Assembly: GCA_002010925.1 (NCBI GenBank)
Contig: MTLR01000044.1
Coordinates: 743-9,010, forward strand
Reading direction: 5' to 3'
Length of the DNA stretch: 8,268 nucleotides
DNA from: Candidatus Bathyarchaeota archaeon JdFR-04
GTDB taxonomy: Archaea; Thermoproteota; Bathyarchaeia; Bathyarchaeales; UBA233
Position numbers and translations under genes: made by a program. Under the pieces are notes generated by a model. That model made no database searches. It was not told the DNA's origin and saw only the letters and a program-made list of their open reading frames with translations. Shown here one piece after another: positions 1-5,700 of the stretch (the stretch's first letter is position 1; the number at the start of each line of letters is the position of its first letter).

Positions 1-20
1 AAAAGGTAGAGGCAACATCC

Positions 21-1592
21 ATGAGGCGAATACCTTGCACTATGTCAACACAGCATCCGGACAACGTGTCTCGTCCTCATTGGGCTGCAAAGGAAATAAT
101 TGCAAATGAAGATGAAGTTTTTGAAGCCTATTACGCTTTTTCCGAGTTAAAATGTCAAGAACAGATGTGGGATTGGGAAGGTAAAGATGTTGACCCCCAC
201 ATTGTGAGGAAACTGCTAACAAATTTTGCTGATTTCTTTCGTGAAAACGTTCTTGGCCGTGACGTTTACCTAACCTATAGGATTCCAAATCCCTCAGTTG
301 AAACTGCAGAAAAGAAGGTTTTAATCGAAGCCTTAGAATCTATCCCAAGATGCCATGATGTTGCCGAGGCCTTTTACGGTAAGAAATACCATTCACCAGT
401 TTTTGAGGTGATACTTCCCTTCACAACTTCGCATCTAGAATTGTTAAGGATCCTTACATGTTATAAGAAAATAATTGTGGGGAAAGAGGATGAAACAATA
501 AATGATCTTGAGAAACTCAGCATCAAAAGTTGGATTGGCGAATTTAAACCTAAAAAGATAGAGGTTATTCCCTTAATAGAAGACAAGAAAAGCATGCTGA
601 ACATTGAGGCGATTCTGCTCAATTATTTAAATGCAATAAAGACAAAGTATATACGCGTTTTCCTAGCCAGATCAGATCCGGCTTTAAACTATGGACTTTT
701 CTCAGCTGTATTACTCGTGAAGTTTGCCTTGTCTAGTATGATAAAGGTTTCTAGAAGAAAACAGGTGGAAATATTTCCAATCGTTGGAACAGGCTCATTG
801 CCATTTCGAGGGCATTTAACACCCGAAAACATCCAAAACTTCCTTGAAGAATACGCTGGCTTCATGACAGTAACTGTTCAGTCAGCATTAAAGTACGATT
901 TCGATAAGAACAAAGTTGTTCAAACCATAAGACTGTTGAATGATGAATTGCCCGAGAAAAAGTTTGAGCCTATAGATGAAAGTAGAGAGGAACAAGTAAA
1001 AACTCTTATTAGCATTTTTTATCCTGCTTACCAAAAGAAAATCGAAAGACTATCAAGTTTCATTAATTACGTCGCAAATTTTGTTCCATCTCGAAGGGCT
1101 AGAAAGCTTCACATAGGTTTATTCGGTTACAGCAGAAAACTTGGAAAAGTTAAGCTTCCCAGAGCTATAGCGTTTACCGCTGCCCTTTATTCGTTAGGAT
1201 TGCCACCAGAACTCATAGGCGCCAATGCACTTACCAAGTTAAATGAAAAACAATGGAGCATGCTAGAAAACCTGTATTTACACTGGAAAGAGGACCTAAT
1301 GTTCGCATCTAAATTCGTTAGTTGGGAAAACTTAAACTGTTTATTAAACGATAAGGAAATCACAGAGAAAGTTACCAAACGCTTTAAGCTGAAGAATGTA
1401 ATTCACGAGATAGTTAATGATTTAGAGGAACTAGAAAGATTAACTAATATAAAGTTGGGGCCGAGAAATTTAACTCATCGAAAACACGAGAATTTCTCCA
1501 ACAATGTCCTAATATCACTGGCAAAAGGCAACGAGAATGAAGTCACACAGTATATAGTTGAAACAGGGAAAATTAGGCACTCCCTCGGCTAA
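21..1592 (+). CDS. ppcA: Phosphoenolpyruvate carboxylase, archaeal type
   Basis: This enzyme carboxylates phosphoenolpyruvate with bicarbonate to oxaloacetate and phosphate, an anaplerotic cytoplasmic step that feeds the citric-acid-cycle intermediates. The 523-residue protein has the length of the short archaeal PEPC family, not the ~900 residues of bacterial or plant enzymes. Family signatures are visible in order: STQHPDN (residues 9-15), EQMWDWEGKDVD (47-58), RIPNP (87-91), the glycine-rich GTGSLPFRGH (256-265), RKLHIGLFGYSR (361-372), and a C-terminal end in RHSLG. The ATG at 21 is preferred over the internal ATG at 42 because family members carry a short R-x-IP stretch before MSTQHPDN, as here. 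Purine-rich sequence (GGTAGAGG, 5-12) precedes it, but only 20 upstream bases are visible. The gene stands alone and converges on the SCP2-cupin gene. The frame is intact and the assignment is firm. Confidence 0.96.
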   Translation: MRRIPCTMSTQHPDNVSRPHWAAKEIIANEDEVFEAYYAFSELKCQEQMWDWEGKDVDPHIVRKLLTNFADFFRENVLGRDVYLTYRIPNPSVETAEKKVLIEALESIPRCHDVAEAFYGKKYHSPVFEVILPFTTSHLELLRILTCYKKIIVGKEDETINDLEKLSIKSWIGEFKPKKIEVIPLIEDKKSMLNIEAILLNYLNAIKTKYIRVFLARSDPALNYGLFSAVLLVKFALSSMIKVSRRKQVEIFPIVGTGSLPFRGHLTPENIQNFLEEYAGFMTVTVQSALKYDFDKNKVVQTIRLLNDELPEKKFEPIDESREEQVKTLISIFYPAYQKKIERLSSFINYVANFVPSRRARKLHIGLFGYSRKLGKVKLPRAIAFTAALYSLGLPPELIGANALTKLNEKQWSMLENLYLHWKEDLMFASKFVSWENLNCLLNDKEITEKVTKRFKLKNVIHEIVNDLEELERLTNIKLGPRNLTHRKHENFSNNVLISLAKGNENEVTQYIVETGKIRHSLG

Positions 1593-1649
1593 AACGTTAT
1601 GAAGGATAATATCCATGACATTGATAGACTTGACTAAATTTAAACATCA

Positions 1650-1655
1650 TTTTTT
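1650..1655 (+). terminator. Oligo-T terminator candidate after ppcA
   Basis: A run of six T followed by AATTT lies 58 bp after the ppcA stop in a gap between convergent genes. Archaeal RNA polymerase commonly terminates at T-runs without a hairpin. No comparable T-run is seen on the opposite strand after the SCP2-cupin stop. The call rests on composition and position only. Confidence 0.4.
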
Positions 1656-1734
1656 AATTTATAATGGTTCAAATTCCTCCATGGGCGTCAAGATTTTGTT
1701 TTCATTTTGAGACATTAAATGAGTTCTAATATCG

Positions 1735-2421
1735 TTAAGGAGTTTGCCATGCCATCCAGAATAGCTCTACGTCGTCTTCTGCCGTTATTTGGTGAATGGA
1801 GTTTCTTGGTATGTAAATTACGGTGTTAGGTTTTATTTCAAATTGTTCGTCGTGTATGGTTGCTTTGCCTTTCCCTTTTAGAACTATGAACATTTCAGGC
1901 CATGGATGTTTTGTTCCCTCTTTGTTAAGGATTTCTCCGGCTTTTACTATGTACCAGCCAAACCGTAGTCCATTCCAATAAAGTATGGGAATAGGATGCG
2001 CTCCGTGAGCATAACCAGCCAATTCTGGACGAAGATTTCTAACTTTAATTCTTCCGGGAATAAAGAAATAAGTTAACAATGCTCTCACGGTTTCCCATAT
2101 CTCTTTTGAGCGTTCTTTGTTGTAGATTTTAAATTCTATGGGTCTTACTTCGTCTGCTCTACCTCTAGCAGACAGCGCGAAGGCATCTGTCCTTCCCTTA
2201 ACAATGTTCTTCAAAACTTGCCTTTTCATTGTTATTTTACAATCTGGGTTTACAGAACCATCAACAACCTCGATTTTGTCTCCTAGCGTTAATGTTGCAA
2301 CTTCTCCGGTGTCTGAAAGCTCTACAGAAATCCGGATTTCACCCTTATTAGTCTTGACTAAATCCAAATATAGCGAGGCCTCTTTCAATAATATATCCAT
2401 AATACTTAACAACTCATTCAT
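1735..2421 (-). CDS. SCP2 sterol-carrier-like / cupin fusion protein
   Basis: The 228-residue protein has two parts. Residues ~20-118 resemble an SCP2 (sterol-carrier protein 2) domain, with the typical PDCKITM strand, a helix ending in KGRTDAF, and the following A-x-G-x-A strand. This fold makes a hydrophobic pocket for lipid-like ligands. Residues ~135-228 are a cupin barrel: H172 and E176 in motif 1 (KHPWPEMFIVLKGKG) and H210 in motif 2 (PRNSIHQI) are plausible metal ligands, although the canonical second histidine of motif 1 is replaced. No signal peptide or membrane segment is seen, so it should be cytoplasmic. The ATG at 2421 is chosen over the adjacent upstream TTG (2424) because a GGAGG ribosome site sits 7 nt before the ATG. 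The substrate is unknown; a small amphipathic ligand or a sensor role is inference. The gene is monocistronic by layout. Confidence 0.8.
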   Translation of the reverse strand: MNELLSIMDILLKEASLYLDLVKTNKGEIRISVELSDTGEVATLTLGDKIEVVDGSVNPDCKITMKRQVLKNIVKGRTDAFALSARGRADEVRPIEFKIYNKERSKEIWETVRALLTYFFIPGRIKVRNLRPELAGYAHGAHPIPILYWNGLRFGWYIVKAGEILNKEGTKHPWPEMFIVLKGKGKATIHDEQFEIKPNTVIYIPRNSIHQITAEDDVELFWMAWQTP

Positions 2422-2428
2422 CAACTAC

Positions 2429-2465
2429 CCTCCAACATGACCTAAAAATTAGGTGATTTATAATT
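2429..2465 (-). promoter_or_regulatory. Promoter, dyad and ribosome site of the SCP2-cupin gene
   Basis: Read on the minus strand, an AATTATAAAT TATA box (2456-2465) is followed by the palindrome CCTAA-TTT-TTAGG (2441-2453) and then a strong GGAGG ribosome site (2429-2433), 7 nt before the ATG at 2421. Archaeal transcription normally starts ~25 bp from the TATA centre, which would place the start near 2434. The dyad would then lie between TATA box and start site, a classic place for a repressor. The elements are seen directly; the operator role is inference. Confidence 0.5.
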
Positions 2466-2536
2466 TTAGTACGATGGCTACAAAAACCGAAAATTTAAAA
2501 CGATACGTAAACCTATTCGAGGGCACCAGAATACCT

Positions 2537-2553
2537 GGGAAGTTTAAATTCCC
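2537..2553. repeat. Near-perfect 17-bp palindrome downstream of the GNAT gene
   Basis: GGGAAGTTTAAATTCCC is a 17-bp palindrome with one mismatched pair around a TTTAAA core. It lies 63 bp beyond the stop of the minus-strand acetyltransferase gene and 110 bp upstream of the SCP2-cupin start. Its inner 14 bases recur in inverted orientation at 3552-3565. It could be a terminator hairpin or a protein site; no T-run follows it on the minus strand. The rest of the gap 2466-2615 shows nothing else convincing. Confidence 0.3.
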
Positions 2554-2615
2554 GGTTTATTTTGTTACGAATGAGTACTTTAATTTGTTGGAAAAGTCTA
2601 TGTTGTTTACGTATG

Positions 2616-3163
2616 TTATTTTTCATTAGTGAGTTCTAGCCGATAGAGATATCCTTCTTGTTTTTGTAATTCCCTTTTGAGCTTGAAACCGAATTTCTCA
2701 TAGAATTCTTTACTACCGGTGGGAAATTGTATGTTAGGAGACCATTTGGGATTTGGGTAGGGTACATATACCTCTACTGTAGCAGTTTTCTTTCCATTAA
2801 AGTATTCAATGGGGGTAGTGGTTAGATAGCGGATAAGATGGCTTAGCAACTTATGTCCAACACCCTTCTTTTGACTATCCTTTCTTACATACGCACAGAG
2901 AATAAACATGGTTTCTTTCGGCCTTTCCGCGGGATAGGGCACCGCATCTACCGGTAGGAACTCAATTAGACCAGTGGGACGCCCATTTAAGTAAGCGATA
3001 AACCCGCAGACTCCGTATTTACGTGAGACGATTTTAAACCATTCCTTCTTTGATTGACAATAAGCGGAAAACTTTGCTCTTTTTCAGCAGGTATATCCTC
3101 TAAACATGGCTCCATTTCTTCATCCAAGTTCTCTAACGTTACAGGTTTAATGACAACAACCAT
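2616..3163 (-). pseudogene. GNAT-family N-acetyltransferase, frameshifted
   Basis: Two overlapping frames together encode one acetyltransferase of about 182 residues. The first begins at the ATG at 3163 (MVVVIKPVTLENLDEE) and runs to an IPAEK motif. The second starts after that point and continues through KKEWFKIV, YLNGRPTGLIEFLP, the acetyl-CoA pyrophosphate-binding turn (QKKGVGHKLL) and a C-terminal FYEKFGFKL, ending at 2616. Adding one T to the T5 run at 3080-3084 (an A on the coding strand) joins the frames and gives PAEKRAKFS, matching the (P)PEKR motif I recall from archaeal relatives. The acyl acceptor is unknown. A GGAG lies 7 nt upstream of the ATG. As it stands only a 108-residue fragment starting at a GTG (2942) could be made from the second frame, lacking the GNAT N-terminal strands. 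It may be a true pseudogene or a base-calling error; the classic -1 slippery heptamer is absent. Confidence 0.75.
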
Positions 3164-3207
3164 TGAAGGCTCCGCCTTCACAGCTGGTTTAATATAGCTT
3201 CATAACA

Positions 3208-3215
3208 TTTAAAAG
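3208..3215 (+). promoter_or_regulatory. TATA-like box of the glutaredoxin-like gene
   Basis: TTTAAAAG lies 23-30 bp before the ATG at 3238. With the usual archaeal ~25-bp TATA-to-start distance the transcript would begin almost at the start codon, so a leaderless mRNA is likely. The only SD-like sequence, GAGG (3224-3227), is 10 nt from the ATG and would fall outside such a transcript. Confidence 0.4.
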
Positions 3216-3237
3216 TACTGATAGAGGATTTGCAACC

Positions 3238-3525
3238 ATGACGAGGAAAGTTCACGTTCAAGTCTTCTTTTCGCCGAGCTGTCCGTTCTCTTACCCCGAG
3301 ATTGAGGAGATCCGTAAGGCGGTAGCAGAGTTTGGTGATCAGGTTCAATATGAAGAAATCAATATGTATGAAAGGCCAAAAGAGGCTGAGAAAATGGGGT
3401 TTTATGGGCTTTTATCTCGAATTTTCATACCAGTTTTCATTAACGGACAGAAATATAAGGGATCACTTAACAAAGAGCAGTTAAGCAACGCTATAAGAAA
3501 GGCCTTGGAAGCCAAAGAACGTTAA
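3238..3525 (+). CDS. Small thioredoxin-fold (glutaredoxin-like) protein with a CPFS site
   Basis: The 95-residue protein fits one glutaredoxin-size thioredoxin fold. It has a first beta strand (VHVQVFFS), the active-site turn S-C15-P-F-S18, a helix (EIEEIRKAVAEF), a second strand (VQYEEINMYE), and the cis-proline strand IPVFING with P65. A final helix follows (LNKEQLSNAIRKALE). C15 takes the position of the reactive N-terminal cysteine, and the resolving cysteine is replaced by serine, as in monothiol family members. That predicts deglutathionylation-type or metal/cofactor-binding chemistry rather than dithiol reduction, but the family cannot be fixed by eye. No signal peptide is seen, so it is cytoplasmic. 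It is transcribed away from the acetyltransferase gene, with 74 bp between their starts. Confidence 0.75.
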   Translation: MTRKVHVQVFFSPSCPFSYPEIEEIRKAVAEFGDQVQYEEINMYERPKEAEKMGFYGLLSRIFIPVFINGQKYKGSLNKEQLSNAIRKALEAKER

Positions 3526-3628
3526 TATGTTTCCTAATTACAATAGCTTGAGAATTTAAACTTCCTTATTGGTATGGATTGAATAGGGTTGTAATTGCTT
3601 CGGAAATTGGGAGTAACCTCGATAAGTA

Positions 3629-3856
3629 TTATTTATGACATCTACTTGAGGCATCTCTTTTAAATGATTTTTCATAGTTGAAGTCGGTTTTACGAATGTA
3701 ACCTTTGCATCCAGCACATTGCAGCCAGGTAGTTCAGGTAAGGTCTACATCAGGTGGCCATACAAAAGTGGAACGCGCTACTGGATTACAATGATTACAA
3801 TAATTACAAAGACTGGCACCCTCTACTATTTTGATTGATTGCTTTAAGCTATAAAA
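3629..3856 (-). pseudogene. Possible Cys-rich coding remnant with in-frame TGA
   Basis: The 372-bp gap 3526-3897 has no intact gene. On the minus strand one frame from 3856 to 3629 reads as a protein-like, cysteine-patterned sequence: CNYCNHCNP, then VARSTFVWPPDVDLT, an in-frame TGA (3734-3736), then WLQCAGCKGYIRKTDF and a stop. Paired CxxC motifs on both sides of the TGA would suit a zinc-ribbon-like domain. No start codon is visible before the first cysteines. Part of the first motif comes from a 9-bp near-repeat (attacaatg/attacaata/attacaaag, about 3784-3810). A second minus-strand frame is open from about 3743 to 3556 and also looks passably coding. This may be a decayed gene or chance. 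Confidence 0.22.
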
Positions 3857-3891
3857 TTAAAATAATCGCTATAGAATTTAACATAAAAGGT
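3849..3891 (+). promoter_or_regulatory. Promoter and weak ribosome site of the beta-sandwich gene
   Basis: CTATAAAATTAAAATA (3849-3864) is a clear archaeal TATA region 34-49 bp upstream of the ATG at 3898. AAAGG (3886-3890) forms a modest SD about 7 nt before that ATG. Together they favour 3898 over the upstream in-frame ATG at 3835, which lies before the TATA box. Confidence 0.5.
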
Positions 3892-3897
3892 ATCATT

Positions 3898-4914
3898 ATG
3901 GATATAGAAGAAGTTAAAGTATATGTGTATAATAACGACCTATTTGCAGACGATTATGGAGAGCTTCCAAACGGCAAAAAAATTGTTTTCGAATCCTATC
4001 CGCTTGTTGTTGTGGAAGGTTTTGTCAAGAATGAATGTAGCAATAAACTCCTTGTGGAGTTGCAAATTTTTAGCGAAGAAAAGACTTTGCAGTTTTCTTC
4101 GACAAAAGAAGCCAAAGTAAATGCGGATGGAGAAATATACGTCGAATTTCGCCTTGAAAAGAAGATTCATGATGCAACTTATGGAATCGTAACATTTCAT
4201 TTGGGAAGAGAGAAGGTGGAGAAAGTTGTTAGACTACCAGAGCAACATCGACTGTATGGCAGGGTAACGGATTTTGAAGGAAGGCCGGTTCAAGCATATG
4301 TTATGATCAATAGTAACAAATTCCGTGGAGTTGGAGGTGTGAAAACTGATGCTGAAGGATGTTTTGAGATTATGCTTCCCGAGAGGAAATACCAGCAGAT
4401 CTTTATATGTGATGGAAACTACGGACGTTCAAAACTGGAATTTTACGGCTGGAATCTTTACTTAGATAAAGACGTAGAATTAAACGCCCGATTTGACAAG
4501 ATAGAAATCTATAGGATGGCTGTTGGAGTCACTCCTGAAAGAACAGTAATTATAGACTTTGTTCCCATGGACATCTTTCATACAGTTCAGAGAATTTCTC
4601 AGGATTTAAAAAAGAAGGTAAGCATCGACTATTCTTCTTCGAAATATTACCCGCCCTTAAGCATCAGTGACATTGAAGTGTTTATTGACGATTCAAAAGC
4701 CGAATTGTGGACGTTACATAAACGCAAGCATTTACTTGCTGACTACGGACTTAAGAATAAAACGAGACCTGCTTACACTCTTGAAGCAAAAATTCCCTCA
4801 CAAATCAGGGCTGGCAAACACACTTTGAGGGTTTTAATACATAAAGAAATCGATGAAAATGGAAGGACTCTGGAAGAATGGGGTGAATCTGTTTACTTCG
4901 ACCTGCATATATGA
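3898..4914 (+). CDS. Uncharacterised beta-sandwich protein with a carboxypeptidase-regulatory-like domain
   Basis: I do not recognise a named family for the whole 338-residue protein. Residues ~1-115 alternate short hydrophobic strands (VVVEGFVKN, LLVELQIFSEE, EIYVEFRL, YGIVTFHLG), as in an Ig-like or macroglobulin-like sandwich. Residues ~119-190 fit a carboxypeptidase-regulatory-like domain: LYGRVTDFEGRPVQAYVMI, then VKTDAEGCFEIMLP. Residues ~205-338 form a third, strand-rich part (MAVGVTPERTVIIDFVPMD; GKHTLRVLIHKE). Such domains are common in surface proteins, yet there is no signal peptide, lipobox or membrane anchor from the chosen start, so an intracellular protein is predicted. The start follows the TATA box and AAAGG at 3849-3891; the in-frame ATG at 3835 would add 21 residues of low-complexity sequence. 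The frame is intact. No function is proposed. Confidence 0.75.
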   Translation: MDIEEVKVYVYNNDLFADDYGELPNGKKIVFESYPLVVVEGFVKNECSNKLLVELQIFSEEKTLQFSSTKEAKVNADGEIYVEFRLEKKIHDATYGIVTFHLGREKVEKVVRLPEQHRLYGRVTDFEGRPVQAYVMINSNKFRGVGGVKTDAEGCFEIMLPERKYQQIFICDGNYGRSKLEFYGWNLYLDKDVELNARFDKIEIYRMAVGVTPERTVIIDFVPMDIFHTVQRISQDLKKKVSIDYSSSKYYPPLSISDIEVFIDDSKAELWTLHKRKHLLADYGLKNKTRPAYTLEAKIPSQIRAGKHTLRVLIHKEIDENGRTLEEWGESVYFDLHI

Positions 4915-4947
4915 ACGTATCTCTAATACGCAGATCATTTCAATGAA

Positions 4948-5013
4948 AGCCCTTAAGAAGAGGTTAGTTCCTCTAGTAGAAAGCTTGCAATCATGCTTTC
5001 TTTCTTAAGGGTT
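4948..5013. other. Inverted-repeat element able to fold as a three-way junction
   Basis: A 12-bp outer stem (4948-4959 with 5002-5013, CCCTTAAGAA/TTCTTAAGGG core plus one GU and one AT pair) encloses two further hairpins. One is GAGG-TTAGTT-CCTC (4960-4973). The other is AGAAAGC/GCTTTCT with a 10-nt loop (4978-5001). Only four bases (4974-4977) remain unpaired in the junction. It begins 33 bp after the beta-sandwich gene stop and ends 24 bp before the 3' end of the convergent tRNA-Ala. It may be a two-way terminator, a small structured RNA, or a small mobile inverted repeat. No T-run follows it in either direction. The pairing is seen directly; any role is unknown. Confidence 0.4.
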
Positions 5014-5037
5014 GGGTAGCCTATAAGTCTGGGGTAA

Positions 5038-5115
5038 TGGTGGACCGGGCGGGATTTGAACCCGCGACCTCCTGATTGCAAATCAGGCGTTCGTACCAGG
5101 CTGAACTACCGGCCC
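5038..5115 (-). tRNA. tRNA-Ala (anticodon UGC), CCA encoded
   Basis: A full cloverleaf can be drawn. The acceptor is GGGCCGG/CCGGTCC, containing the G3:U70 wobble that identifies alanine tRNAs. The D arm is GTTC/GAAC, the anticodon arm is CCTGA-TTTGCAA-TCAGG with anticodon TGC, the variable loop is AGGTC, and the T arm is GCGGG-TTCAAAT-CCCGC. The discriminator A73 (5041) is followed directly by CCA at 5040-5038, so the 3' CCA appears to be encoded. No intron is seen. A weak A/T-rich TTCAAAT lies ~25 bp upstream (about 5141), and a CTCTA-ATT-TAGAG dyad (5123-5135) lies just before the 5' end. Confidence 0.96.
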
Positions 5116-5252
5116 ACATAATCTCTAATTTAGAGCGCGATTTGAATGTTTTGTTTACAAATTAATTAATAGTCTCTCCCGTAGTTGAATCCCAGAGTCC
5201 CATAGAAGCACCTTCAACACATTTATTGAGCGCACGAAGTTAAGTTAAACTT

Positions 5253-5319
5253 GAAATTTACTTATAATGTAAATTTCTGATTAACAAAATATTTTACCTT
5301 GAAACGCTATTTTGTTAAT
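5253..5319 (+). promoter_or_regulatory. Two perfect inverted repeats in the promoter/leader of the small membrane protein
   Basis: The first repeat is GAAATTTAC-TTATAAT-GTAAATTTC (5253-5277): 9-bp arms around a loop that is itself TATA-like. The second is ATTAACAAAATA (5280-5291) with TATTTTGTTAAT (5308-5319): 12-bp perfect arms, 16-bp spacer, ending exactly one base before the ATG at 5320. If the central TTATAAT is the TATA box, transcription would start near 5290, inside the second repeat. Repressor binding over TATA box and start, or a leader hairpin at the start codon, are the natural readings. No SD sequence is present. Confidence 0.45.
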
Positions 5320-5526
5320 ATGGTAAAAATGAGGGATTCCGTAGCTATCATCGCAGGCATCGCTGTTCTTTTTTTAGGTTTTCTTGTCTATATTACTCCT
5401 GAAAAATTTAAGGTGTTTGTTGAATTCTTTCCCATGTCTCTAGCCGGAATCCTAGTTTTCGGTTTAGGAACTTTTCTCATAATAGTTGGTTTGGTCAGCC
5501 TTATTGCGGATAGATTTTATACATAA
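5320..5526 (+). CDS. Small two-helix membrane protein, unknown function
   Basis: The 68-residue protein has two predicted transmembrane helices: residues ~7-26 (SVAIIAGIAVLFLGFLVYIT) and ~40-63 (LAGILVFGLGTFLIIVGLVS). A short charged loop (PEKFKVF) joins them, and a positively charged start (MVKMR) favours an inside N-terminus. I do not recognise the family. The ATG at 5320 is preferred to the TTG at 5299, which lies in the spacer of a perfect inverted repeat ending at 5319; the ATG at 5329 is also possible. It sits alone between two minus-strand tRNA genes, with its own promoter-like region. The hydrophobicity pattern and intact frame support a real gene despite its size. Confidence 0.6.
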   Translation: MVKMRDSVAIIAGIAVLFLGFLVYITPEKFKVFVEFFPMSLAGILVFGLGTFLIIVGLVSLIADRFYT

Positions 5527-5585
5527 AAACCGGGTTATGCAATTTTGGTGGCAAACCTTTAAGCCTTATTAGAGTTTCTTTTGAG

Positions 5586-5659
5586 GGCCGGGGCCGGGAT
5601 TTGAACCCGGGCGCCGGGCTCCACAGGCCCGTAGGCTTCCAGGCTACCTCACCCCGGCC
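5586..5659 (-). tRNA. tRNA-His (anticodon GUG) with encoded G-1
   Basis: The cloverleaf has acceptor GCCGGGG/CCCCGGC, D arm AGGT/GCCT, anticodon arm CGGGC-CTGTGGA-GCCCG (anticodon GTG), variable loop GCGC, and T arm CCGGG-TTCAAAT-CCCGG. The histidine-specific extra G-1 is in the DNA (5659) and faces discriminator C73 (5586), the known identity pair. Bases 74-76 would be CTC, so CCA is not encoded, unlike the alanine tRNA nearby. No intron is seen. The 5' end lies 41 bp from the stop of the integrase gene, on the same strand. Confidence 0.96.
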
Positions 5660-5681
5660 ACTTTGGAGTGATTCCGACTAC

Positions 5682-5692
5682 TTTTATTTATT
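5682..5692 (-). promoter_or_regulatory. TATA box of tRNA-His
   Basis: On the minus strand AAATAAATAAAAG is centred ~27 bp before the tRNA 5' end, the expected archaeal distance for a transcript starting at or just before G-1. It lies between the integrase stop and the tRNA, so the tRNA seems to have its own promoter. Confidence 0.45.
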
Positions 5693-5700
5693 TTTGGCAA

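Noticed and set aside
40..288. Minus-strand frame of 82 codons inside ppcA
   Set aside because: It is a shadow of the strongly supported PEPC frame and shows no protein family features.
1665..1684. GGTTCAAATTCC resembling a tRNA T-arm
   Set aside because: Only a 2-bp stem and an 8-nt loop can be drawn, and no other tRNA arms are nearby.
2538..3565. 14-bp inverted repeat (GGAAGTTTAAATTC and its complement) flanking the acetyltransferase and glutaredoxin-like genes
   Set aside because: A pair of this length is not surprising in 8 kb of AT-rich DNA, the flanks do not match further, and no target duplication or transposase is seen.
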